Of a stretch of DNA of 44,084 nt, positions 28,479 to 35,828 are shown in pieces (position 1 is the first letter of the stretch; each line of letters starts with the position of its first letter). The notes beneath the pieces are model-generated. The model saw only the letters and a program-made list of their open reading frames with translations. It searched no databases and was not told the DNA's origin. The stretch comes from Alteromonadaceae bacterium (GTDB lineage Bacteria > Pseudomonadota > Gammaproteobacteria > Enterobacterales > Alteromonadaceae). The position numbers were made by a program, and so were the translations under genes. The stretch is taken from NCBI GenBank assembly GCA_013216015.1, contig JABSOI010000049.1, forward strand, positions 1 through 44,084, read 5' to 3'.

Positions 28479-28767
28479 AATCTAAAATTAAAGGATTTAC
28501 TTTTTTTGGTTGACGCGATGGGGTATTCACATGCCGTGTAATAGCTTTAGCAACGTCATCGAGATCGGAAATCAACGCCTGATAATTAAAGGATTCCGTA
28601 TCATCAACACGTTGTAATGACTTTATCCTATTCACTTCAGATTTAAGAAATTTTATTTCTTTTGCAATACGAAGAAGCTCGCCTTTTTCAGTTTCGTTAG
28701 TCGCAAATACAGACGTACTGATCCCAAGCGTAATAATCGATACTAAAATCATCCTGACAAATTTCAT
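28462..28767 (-). CDS. conjugative element protein, RAQPRD family
   Basis: 101-aa exported protein with a signal peptide (about 1-22). Helices with EKGELLRIAKEIKFLKSE and FNYQALISDLDDVAKAI match the family pattern. The terminal name-giving motif is degenerate, SRQPKK. The assignment also rests on its position at the head of the TIGR03758-03745-03750 set. Function unknown. Confidence 0.7.
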   Translation of the reverse strand: MKFVRMILVSIITLGISTSVFATNETEKGELLRIAKEIKFLKSEVNRIKSLQRVDDTESFNYQALISDLDDVAKAITRHVNTPSRQPKKVNPLILDYDNLH

Positions 28768-29093
28768 AAAACAACCATAATTTAAGCAATGACGGTATTT
28801 TATAAAAAAGCGTTTTGAAACATTTCTAAAAAGTACAGGTAAAACTATGGCGTTTTATTTTGGGGTAAGAAAAGGAAATAGATTCTGCATGCCAAATCTT
28901 TTTCTTGATTGAAGGTTTAAACACAAAAAAAAGAACAGCGAATTATATTTTAAAACAGTGAACTAGGGATTGGAGCAAGAAGAGAGTAAATATGAAAACA
29001 TTTATAATTGATAATTTTGTCAATCACTACTTAACTCTGCCGAATTCAAATCCAGAATCAGATCTAATCGCCACTGGTGTACAAAGCTTTAAA
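28768..29093. other. intergenic, contains a diverged GGCATGCC palindrome
   Basis: No gene seen. Contains GATTCTGCATGCCAAATC at 28881-28898. The promoter for the downstream RAQPRD-to-VirB4 unit probably lies here, because the IS66 remnant would otherwise break the operon. Confidence 0.4.
28881..28898. repeat. GGCATGCC-type palindrome, copy 2 (imperfect)
   Basis: GATTCTGCATGCCAAATC matches the perfect copy at 2502-2519 in 16 of 18 positions. A T-rich run follows on the plus strand. It may be a decayed terminator. Confidence 0.45.
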
Positions 29094-29300
29094 TCAGGCT
29101 CTGTTAACTAGGGTGGGTGGATTTATTTTTATAAATTTTTGTGGTTTAACTGATGATTTTTCAAAATTAAAAAGGTTTCTGTATCGGTAATATGTTTTAC
29201 TGTTAATCTGTTGCGGACGACAAAATTGTGTGATATTCAGATCACTTGCTTCGTGTCTTTCTATAATATTCAACCATTTTTTTCGGTTTGATGCTTTCAT
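29094..29300 (-). pseudogene. IS66 accessory protein TnpA, truncated
   Basis: 68-aa N-terminal fragment of the small IS66 DNA-binding protein. Residues about 8-45 keep the KKWLNIIERHEASDLNITQF...SKTYYRYRNL pattern. It cannot transpose by itself. Confidence 0.75.
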
Positions 29301-29381
29301 CGGTATCCCCTACTATTAGTACAATAGGGAGATTAACTGATGCGAAAATAATTTAAAATGTGCGGTTTATAAGACGCTTAC
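29094..29381 (-). mobile_element. IS66-family insertion sequence remnant
   Basis: The element's left end reads GTAAGCGTCTT on the minus strand (29371-29381), followed by the start of the IS66 accessory gene tnpA at 29300: 68 aa with the helix-turn-helix pattern DLNITQFCRPQQINSKTYYRYR. The normal tnpA is longer, and tnpB and tnpC are missing, so only the first few hundred bases remain. The ORF ends in an in-frame stop. It cuts the coding start of a lipoprotein gene on the same strand. Confidence 0.75.
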
Positions 29382-29496
29382 CCTTCAACTGTAGGGACAA
29401 TTTCAACCTTTTTTCCTCGCAGCCAAATAAAACACCCGTGCTAAATATCATTGCCGGAATTAACCAGTTATGAATTACTTTGTTTTTATTGGTCAT
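29382..29496 (-). pseudogene. lipoprotein gene 5' fragment cut by IS66
   Basis: An ATG at 29496 has a near-ideal AAGGAG 5 nt upstream. It encodes a lipoprotein signal (MTNKNKVIHNWLIPAMIFST, then GVLFGC with Cys26) followed by about a dozen codons before the IS66 terminal GTAAGCG begins. The rest of the gene was not found on the other side of the remnant. It would have been the first gene after the TIGR03747 gene. Confidence 0.6.
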
Positions 29497-29534
29497 AATA
29501 TCTCCTTTGTATATGATTCGATTTTATTGGTATG

Positions 29535-29564
29535 TTCTAAAACAGTAAAAAATACTGTTCAGAA
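29535..29564. promoter_or_regulatory. dyad AACAGTA-N5-TACTGTT, possible operator
   Basis: TTCTaaAACAGTA, AAAAA, TACTGTTcaGAA forms an almost perfect inverted repeat about 40-70 nt upstream of the disrupted lipoprotein start. It is not a LexA box, which has the opposite half-site order. Regulator unknown. Confidence 0.35.
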
Positions 29565-29777
29565 TAATCTTAAAATTTTCACTTACTTCATTAATATTTC
29601 TTTGAGAAGCGAAATTCCATTTTTAAAAAGAAGGGAGTTACCATCCAATACTAAGAATAGGTCTAAAGTTAAACAAATCAATTTATTAGACTTAATATTC
29701 TTCCGCAGACTTTACCCTTTTTAATTTTTGATGAAAAATCTACAGCTCAAATCTCTCTAACTTTGTTTAATAATTGT

Positions 29778-30470
29778 TCATAAATATTTTTTGTAATTAG
29801 AAATAGTTAAATAAATGGAATATCCGAACAATGCTGCAAATGGCACAACAATGAACGCCGGATTAATGCTATTTGGCCACGAGATATAAAGAATAAAACA
29901 TAAGATAATAGAGGGGGAAATAAGCTTTCGGGATAACTCAAACCTGTCTGCACTTTCCCTACCTGAGCCAAATTTTCTTAAATCACGCTCAACCAAACCG
30001 ATAACAATTCCCACCGTTGCAAATAAGAGATAGGCCGGTAAAGAAAGGAATAAAACACACAAGCGCAAGATAACCACTTTGACAATGGTGTATGCTGACA
30101 CGATAACCGTCCACCAATCACTTCGTTCTTGTTTTGATCTTTTTTTATATTCCTTTATGCCCAATGGGTTAAAGATATGATCATCAACCCAGGTAATAGA
30201 ATCTCCTGCCAATGTGATAGGGTTAGATCCCAGTAAACTTTCTTTAAAATGGGTATTTAAATACTTAGCTTCTTGCTGGAGGATTTGGAGTGAATGATCA
30301 GCGCCCATTTCAGGATAAAACTTATACATCACGAACCATTCCACACAAATTGATATGATCATGGTGACAAATATTGTCATCGGTAACGAAATTATGAAGG
30401 TCACTGTTTTAGTAAACACCCCCTGTCGCTTGGTGTTCTGCGCTCGTTTTTGTTGCTCGCTATTATTCAT
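29778..30470 (-). CDS. conjugative element membrane protein (TIGR03747 family)
   Basis: 230-aa inner-membrane protein with about four hydrophobic segments, one near the N-terminus and three in the C-terminal half (VILRLCVLFLSLPAYLLFAT...). The conserved block VGIVIGLVERDLRKFGSGRES is the family signature. The ATG at 30470 is chosen over the in-frame 30509 because GGGAAG lies just upstream and it overlaps the traD stop by 8 nt. Members are regularly encoded next to traD and may assist it; the exact role is unknown. Confidence 0.85.
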   Translation of the reverse strand: MNNSEQQKRAQNTKRQGVFTKTVTFIISLPMTIFVTMIISICVEWFVMYKFYPEMGADHSLQILQQEAKYLNTHFKESLLGSNPITLAGDSITWVDDHIFNPLGIKEYKKRSKQERSDWWTVIVSAYTIVKVVILRLCVLFLSLPAYLLFATVGIVIGLVERDLRKFGSGRESADRFELSRKLISPSIILCFILYISWPNSINPAFIVVPFAALFGYSIYLTISNYKKYL

Positions 30471-32544
30471 GATCTTCCCACCATAACTCTCCCGTGCGAT
30501 ATTTATCATTCATATCCGCACAGATATCCGACAAGTTCGGGGGCAATTCTATGTCGTCTTTGCTGTCAAAGAGTGGCAATCGTAATTTCCAAAGGTTATT
30601 ACCATTCATTAATAAAAATGCATGACCTTTAGGTAAACTCGTCATATCTGAGGGATCAATAATTGGCACTTCTTTTTCAGAGATACGATCCTGGTTAGTT
30701 GCCGAAAATGTCAAGCCATTTTCAATCCCTTTATCTGAAGATCCTGACACTAACATTGCGTCTTTAACCTGGACTTTATTTAACTTACTTGTCATTAACT
30801 TTGCTGTTTCTTCTGTTTGTACTCTCATCATCAATAAGGTATTGAAGTTACCAATGATTTGCATGGATTTGGGATTACCTGTTGTGGTGCCAAACTTAGC
30901 ATCAATATCTTGCAGTGTTTGCGTGTATGCACAAACACGAATACCCGCCCCACCAGCCTGATTGACCATAGGAATAAACTCATCCCCCACAAGGCTGTTA
31001 AATTCATCCGCATGCAGATTTATCTCAGGCATTGTTATCTTTTTATACTTATCCAGGGATGGTAAACCAACATCTTTACCTCCCTTATACAGTAGTCCGG
31101 CAATTGAAACGAGATCGTTAAACATTGCATTGCCAACCGCCGTTGCGACTTCTCTATCAGTCAATCCATCCAGACCAATATAAACAATGCCTTTACGCTG
31201 AATAACCTCTCTCCAAATTAATAAGGGTCGATGATCATTTTCATTAAAATACTCAGGACTGAGTAGCTTCGCTATTTTACCCGTATTTAATTTATCCAAA
31301 AAAGGCAATAAACTTGCGACAAGTTTTTCATAAAAAGAACGTTCATAATTAGTCGCCAATAACAATTGCCGCGCTAAATTGTCATTGGGTAACAGTTCTT
31401 TAATTAAATCAATAATCGCAACCGTCCGTTTTGATTTACCTTTTCGAATCACCATAGGATGCTTGTCTTTGACTAATGATGCTCTTTTATCAATCAAGGA
31501 AATAGGATCATTATCAAAAGGTTTAAACGCTTTCTTCACGTACAAGAAAAGTAGTTCTTCTAAATCCTGGACATAATAATTGATGTTATCAATCGTTGGC
31601 TTAATGTTGACATCAACCAGCGATCTGGCCACTACATTTACAAAGCGCCAACTAAAGGCTTTAAATGCCGCAGAGCTACCGTCCTCACCCAATTGGGAGG
31701 TCGTTTTACCCGCTACTTCGGTGATCCTTTGAAATTCACCCACCGGGTTATAACGACAACTGTCCTCGGGATAACCTAAATGGAAAAAATAGAAATCATC
31801 ACTTCTACCAGCTCTTATAGCTTCGGTATACATGCGTTTAAATAACTCACCATCCCCTTTAGGATCAATAACAATAACTACGTTATTCCCACGCCTGATG
31901 TCACCCGCGACGATGATCTCTTCCAATCGTGTTTTTCCGACACGCGTTGTTCCCAATATAAGGGCATGCCCTGTCCGTTCACTTAAATTCCAATAAACTT
32001 CATCTTCTTCGTCAACACCCACACCATGAAGTGCGGCCATACCGCCAATATCAGGAAACGGTCGAAATGGGTTTAAAACACTGTTACTTCGCAAAGCATT
32101 AGCAATTAGACTCAACCCAAGGGCTCTCTCCCATTGTACTTCTGCCCGGCGGGCCCAATCATAAGCAGCACTTGGCCGTACATACGATTCATTTTCTTCT
32201 TTATAGGTATCAAGCAGGCGTTGTGTATGTCGAGCTTGCCAGCGATAGCCCATTCCAAGAAAAGTTTTGTGACTGGACACCGGTAAATTTTTCGGTTTGA
32301 TTTTGTAGATACTCAAGGTTTTAATATTACGTTGATATTTTAGTATTTTAAGTCCTTCATCAAAATAATAATACGCAATCCAGCCAAATATCACCGCACT
32401 GATCCAAGAGACGGTCGGGCTCATCATCCAAAAATGAGGAACAGCAGCGCTTAACATCCCTGCTGTCGCTGAAATACACCCCGCGTAAAACTCTACTGGT
32501 GGACGTAATAAACGCTCAATAGGATAATCACAACTCATTGCCAT
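30463..32544 (-). CDS. traD: type IV coupling protein TraD (SXT/TOL type, TIGR03743)
   Basis: 693-aa ATPase that delivers the relaxase-bound DNA to the transfer channel. Two membrane helices (about 20-60) anchor it. The nucleotide-binding site is GTTRVGKT at 198-205, followed by VVIVIDPKGDGELF. The Walker B region is MPEINLHADEFNSLVG (about 508-523). Also typical are RVCAYTQTLQDIDAKFG and the GHALILGTT lead-in. It overlaps TIGR03765 by 10 nt and the TIGR03747 gene by 8 nt. Confidence 0.95.
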   Translation of the reverse strand: MAMSCDYPIERLLRPPVEFYAGCISATAGMLSAAVPHFWMMSPTVSWISAVIFGWIAYYYFDEGLKILKYQRNIKTLSIYKIKPKNLPVSSHKTFLGMGYRWQARHTQRLLDTYKEENESYVRPSAAYDWARRAEVQWERALGLSLIANALRSNSVLNPFRPFPDIGGMAALHGVGVDEEDEVYWNLSERTGHALILGTTRVGKTRLEEIIVAGDIRRGNNVVIVIDPKGDGELFKRMYTEAIRAGRSDDFYFFHLGYPEDSCRYNPVGEFQRITEVAGKTTSQLGEDGSSAAFKAFSWRFVNVVARSLVDVNIKPTIDNINYYVQDLEELLFLYVKKAFKPFDNDPISLIDKRASLVKDKHPMVIRKGKSKRTVAIIDLIKELLPNDNLARQLLLATNYERSFYEKLVASLLPFLDKLNTGKIAKLLSPEYFNENDHRPLLIWREVIQRKGIVYIGLDGLTDREVATAVGNAMFNDLVSIAGLLYKGGKDVGLPSLDKYKKITMPEINLHADEFNSLVGDEFIPMVNQAGGAGIRVCAYTQTLQDIDAKFGTTTGNPKSMQIIGNFNTLLMMRVQTEETAKLMTSKLNKVQVKDAMLVSGSSDKGIENGLTFSATNQDRISEKEVPIIDPSDMTSLPKGHAFLLMNGNNLWKLRLPLFDSKDDIELPPNLSDICADMNDKYRTGELWWEDHE

Positions 32545-33131
32545 ACGCCCATTGAGGTAACTAAAAATGGGTAGGTGTTAATTTTTAGCCCTTTCCCTAT
32601 TCCATCACCTGATGAAGGCACAAAGCGCAAACCTTTATACGCAACCATTAATTTTTTGAGGTCATTAAACGAGTTGGCCTCAATAACAAAAATGGGGGCG
32701 TTGAGTTTTATTAATTTTTCTTTTCTCAACGTTAACCACCGCAAAGAAAGAGGATCCGCACCAACCACAGCAAAAGGTTTAACTGACCTTGAGGTGTCAA
32801 ACCGATAACCCGACAGTAAACCAGATCTCATCGTTTCGGGTTTCAAAGGGAAAAATATATCTGCTGAGATACTGGCCCTAGCCAAACCTAAAAGCTTTTT
32901 TGATTTTTCTACATTGATTTTTACTTCCTTAATATCTACATTTTGATAATATTTTTGAGCAGGAATGGTTTTACCAACACGTCCTATTTCAATTAACTGT
33001 TCAAAAGAAAAATCGGCTACTGCTCCCTCTACTGTTGAAAACGAAGTTAGGGCTGTAAGACTGATAATACATATCGCGCCGCTTTTTCTGGATCGTTTGG
33101 CGAATGATATGCTCCTATTGCATATTTCCAT
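32535..33131 (-). CDS. conjugative element protein (TIGR03765, PFL_4695 type)
   Basis: 198-aa exported protein. A long basic n-region (NRSISFAKRSRKSG) precedes the hydrophobic signal helix (AICIISLTALTSFSTVEG). Conserved features: IGRVGKTIPAQKYYQ, VVGADPLSLRWLTLRKEKL and a C-terminal YPFLVTSMGVWQ. AAGGTGA lies 7 nt before the ATG at 33131, so its first 85 nt really do overlap the end of the transglycosylase gene in another frame. Role in transfer unknown; always found just upstream of traD. Confidence 0.82.
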   Translation of the reverse strand: MEICNRSISFAKRSRKSGAICIISLTALTSFSTVEGAVADFSFEQLIEIGRVGKTIPAQKYYQNVDIKEVKINVEKSKKLLGLARASISADIFFPLKPETMRSGLLSGYRFDTSRSVKPFAVVGADPLSLRWLTLRKEKLIKLNAPIFVIEANSFNDLKKLMVAYKGLRFVPSSGDGIGKGLKINTYPFLVTSMGVWQ

Positions 33132-33541
33132 GACCGGTCACCTTTTATTTTGTTTAAGTATTTAACCGCATATTCGATATTGGTTATTGGATCCATTAAG
33201 GCTTTTACTGACTTAAAATGCTTTCCATGCCACCTCCAATTAATCTGACAAATACCGACATCAATATTCGTCGTCCCTGACATGATGGTTAATTGGGCAA
33301 ACATACTTGCTGAATGTTTGTCTTTAAACCAATACCCTTTTCCATTAACGTTTACCGTCCAGGGCCAAGGTTGTCGTTTACCCTTAAAATAACTCTGACT
33401 TTCATGTGTGCAAACATGACGAACTACCCATGCGGGTGTGTTGAACATTAAAGAGAACTGCTTAACGACCCCATCAAAACCCGCTTTAACTGGGTAAGCA
33501 CTGGTCACGATAATGACAAGCAAGATGCGCTTAAATATCAT
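33047..33541 (-). CDS. lytic transglycosylase (VirB1/PilT-like)
   Basis: 164-aa periplasmic peptidoglycan-cleaving enzyme. A signal peptide (about 1-20) is followed by an SLT fold: catalytic Glu47 in VCTHESQS, then GICQINWRWHG and YAVKYLNKIKGD. It would open the cell wall for the mating channel or the pilus; it is the only candidate for the PilT role of R64-type pili in the window. ATG overlaps the TIGR03759 stop by 1 nt. Confidence 0.88.
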   Translation of the reverse strand: MIFKRILLVIIVTSAYPVKAGFDGVVKQFSLMFNTPAWVVRHVCTHESQSYFKGKRQPWPWTVNVNGKGYWFKDKHSASMFAQLTIMSGTTNIDVGICQINWRWHGKHFKSVKALMDPITNIEYAVKYLNKIKGDRSWKYAIGAYHSPNDPEKAARYVLSVLQP

Positions 33542-34290
33542 TATTTAAACTCAACAAATGGTACTGATTTCACGGTTTTCTCCGCAATATTCAGCGTTAC
33601 TATTCGCTGATCGTTGACTTCTAAAGCATCAAGCTTTTGATCTGTCGCCCACTCGATGATCTGAACTTTTGTTGGATTTGAAATAAAGTGAATGTCCAGG
33701 CCGGCTATTTTTCCCGACTTCAAATCACTATATTGTTGTTTGAAGGCTTTAACACAGAAATCACATTGATTAATGGCGATATACAATTGTGAACGTGGTT
33801 TATTTGCTTGTTTTTGAAGCAACGCTTCAATAGTACTACCAGCGTGTGATGATGCCGAAGTCAAACGACTTATTGAGTATTTCGATAATGCAGGTTTTTT
33901 ATAAGTAAATCTCGGCACTCCCGGATATTGACGTTTCCATGCTTCATTAACGTCCAATTGCCATGAGATCACTTTTACATTGTTTTCATATTGTAGTCTT
34001 ACCCAATGATCAGCGTATTTTTTGCGTTCCGCTTGTGTTTCTGCTTCCAGCGCTAACGCTAACAAAGGATTTTTCTCTAAGTTAGGTGTAAAATACCCTC
34101 TCGGAGAATTCAGAATTTTTAAATATCTTTTATATTCATCTCTCGATAAAGACCACAATTGTGCATGAGACAATTGAGATTTTGTTAATGTCAGCCCTTC
34201 ACCATTTGTTTTTGGTAGAGCGTTTTGTTGCTCAGCCGCAAAAGTAATAGGTAAAACTAAAAGCATCATAATTAATGCGATCTTTGACAT
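33541..34290 (-). CDS. conjugative element protein (TIGR03759, PFL_4693 type)
   Basis: 249-aa exported protein with a signal peptide (about 1-18). The middle has LARDEYKRYL-like sequence (SLSRDEYKRYLKILNSPRGY) and EAETQAERKKYADHWVRLQ. The C-terminal domain contains NQCDFCVKAF, a CxxC-type pair suggesting a thioredoxin-like fold. Probably a periplasmic factor for channel assembly. It overlaps its upstream neighbour by 19 nt. Confidence 0.82.
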   Translation of the reverse strand: MSKIALIMMLLVLPITFAAEQQNALPKTNGEGLTLTKSQLSHAQLWSLSRDEYKRYLKILNSPRGYFTPNLEKNPLLALALEAETQAERKKYADHWVRLQYENNVKVISWQLDVNEAWKRQYPGVPRFTYKKPALSKYSISRLTSASSHAGSTIEALLQKQANKPRSQLYIAINQCDFCVKAFKQQYSDLKSGKIAGLDIHFISNPTKVQIIEWATDQKLDALEVNDQRIVTLNIAEKTVKSVPFVEFK

Positions 34291-34556
34291 AAAGCACCAC
34301 CTTGAAGATAAACACGCTTTGAACGTTTTTCACTTAAATTCGCAATTCGCCTTATTTCAGTCGTATTTTCACATTCAGGGTAAGGGTTATCCACCTGTGC
34401 AAATACTACGTCTATACGATCATTGGTTGCTAATGTCCCTTCTTGTAAATCAAATGAAGTGTTTGAGGCACATCCTAAAACAGCAGATGCCATAACTAAA
34501 AGTAAACTTAGACTTTTCATTACACTTAAATTTAAGCTTTTCAATAAATTGTTCAT
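34272..34556 (-). CDS. small conjugative-element lipoprotein
   Basis: 94-aa protein that I do not recognise by family. The hydrophobic stretch ends in lipobox AVLGC (Cys29). The mature part is about 65 residues with four further Cys or aromatic landmarks (NPYPECENT, GGALC). I chose the ATG at 34556 because it overlaps the upstream TGA by 1 nt (TGATG) and has AGAGG nearby. A shorter start at 34520 is possible. Confidence 0.6.
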   Translation of the reverse strand: MNNLLKSLNLSVMKSLSLLLVMASAVLGCASNTSFDLQEGTLATNDRIDVVFAQVDNPYPECENTTEIRRIANLSEKRSKRVYLQGGALCQRSH

Positions 34557-35410
34557 CAAAAAATGACCTCTTTGGTATTACCTTCAACGTGTTGAAAAAT
34601 TGCTTTTGATCCCTTGATACTGATCAGCTTCCAACGACCCGTAATATCACCAACACGAAAAAACCACGTTTGCTCCGGATGCTCTTTCTCTGCAACCGTT
34701 AAGTACACGTCATCTCCCCAAATATTTTTGTTATAAACCACTAATGAAAATGCTTCATTTTCTGCTTTTACCGTGACACCAATGTCATTGAGCTGATTAG
34801 CAATTCCATGTAGCCAACGCTCGTTATTTCTCAATTTTTCACCTAACTGTTCCTTATTCGTCACTATGGTCGCGTTAATATCGCTTATGTCTGCTTGCAT
34901 GACAGTTTGTTTTTCTAACACTTTGGTTAAATATGTAGAATGACGTTCAAACTGATCCGAAAATGAGGCTAGTTTTCTATGGAGTGCCTTTAAATTTTGA
35001 TGGATCTCATCCATATTTCGAGCAAGTAAAATTGCTTCAATTTCTTCTTTGGGTAAGACAACTGTTGGTGTATTCGCTTCACTTTCAATTGATGTTCTAG
35101 AGTTGATATCACCTACAATAACGGGGTCAGCCACGTTAATATCAAATAGAGCTGACTCCCCAAAATCTGGCAAAGGAGGCTCTACAGGTATGATCGCTTT
35201 ATCAGTAAACATGTCACTTTGCGAAATAAAATATTGCACTACAAACCCTGCACTACTTAACACAATGAATAAAACAATCATAAAAACAACCGGATGTTTT
35301 TTATTTGGAGAAGTATCTTTAGGGATATCCAGATCAGGTAAACCACTTTCCTTTTCATTTCCAGATTCAGATTCAGTTTCAATTTGTTCATCCTTAACGT
35401 TATTAGTCAT
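34556..35410 (-). CDS. bitopic coiled-coil protein of the transfer operon
   Basis: 284-aa protein: cytoplasmic acidic N-terminus (1-38), membrane helix (about 41-63, VVFMIVLFIVLSSAGFVVQY), Pro-rich linker, a coiled coil (about 125-205, with IHQNLKALHRKLASF and EKLRNNERWL), and a C-terminal beta domain ending VGDITGRWKLISIKGSKAIF. I do not recognise the family. Topology suggests a periplasmic scaffold between inner membrane and secretin, like TraP or PilP. It overlaps PilL2 by 8 nt and the lipoprotein gene by 1 nt. Confidence 0.6.
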   Translation of the reverse strand: MTNNVKDEQIETESESGNEKESGLPDLDIPKDTSPNKKHPVVFMIVLFIVLSSAGFVVQYFISQSDMFTDKAIIPVEPPLPDFGESALFDINVADPVIVGDINSRTSIESEANTPTVVLPKEEIEAILLARNMDEIHQNLKALHRKLASFSDQFERHSTYLTKVLEKQTVMQADISDINATIVTNKEQLGEKLRNNERWLHGIANQLNDIGVTVKAENEAFSLVVYNKNIWGDDVYLTVAEKEHPEQTWFFRVGDITGRWKLISIKGSKAIFQHVEGNTKEVIF

Positions 35411-35828
35411 GCTTTACTAACCCTTTGAATTCCTCTCTTAAATCGAAGGTATAAATACGCCTTATTGGATCTTCTACCGGGATAAAATACACGCCGACTA
35501 AAATTTGCAACACGGTTCTCAGTGGCATTAATGATAATTTTCGGTGTACCTGTGGCAATGGCCTAGCCATGGTAATGGCTAACGCTTCATCATTGGATTT
35601 CTTTAAGGCTAATACCCAACCTGAATGGACCAACACAAAGTTGAGTGCGTCTCTGACTGTTTTAATATGCGGTGGAAATGCGATCTGAATATTGACAGAG
35701 AGAGGATCTAACTCTTTTTGCATCGGAACAGGTCGAATTAATGTGTACCTGTCGGTTGTAATCGATTCTCCTGAGGCACAGAGCACCACACAATATGGGA
35801 GTAATAATATAATGCTCATCAATCGCAT
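35403..35828 (-). CDS. pilL2: PFGI-1-class pilus protein PilL2 (N-terminal PilL half)
   Basis: 141-aa exported protein. After a signal peptide (about 1-20) it has TDRYTLIRPVPMQKELDPL, then VRDALNFVLVHSGWVLAL and RPLPQVHRKLSLMPLRTVLQ, which match the N-terminal domain of PilL/PilL2 in PFGI-1 elements. The C-terminal TcpQ-like part is absent here and is encoded at 18571-19098. Its ATG overlaps the topB stop by 1 nt (TAATG), so the transfer operon, not the pilus operon, controls it. Confidence 0.8.
   Translation of the reverse strand: MRLMSIILLLPYCVVLCASGESITTDRYTLIRPVPMQKELDPLSVNIQIAFPPHIKTVRDALNFVLVHSGWVLALKKSNDEALAITMARPLPQVHRKLSLMPLRTVLQILVGVYFIPVEDPIRRIYTFDLREEFKGLVKHD

Noticed and set aside
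29541-29559. LexA (SOS) box
   Set aside because: The half-sites are in the order ACAG...CTGT. A LexA box needs CTGT...ACAG with 8 bases between.
29470-29724. 84-aa plus-strand frame next to the IS66 remnant
   Set aside because: It runs antisense over the AAGGAG and signal-peptide start of the disrupted lipoprotein gene and has no supporting start signal.
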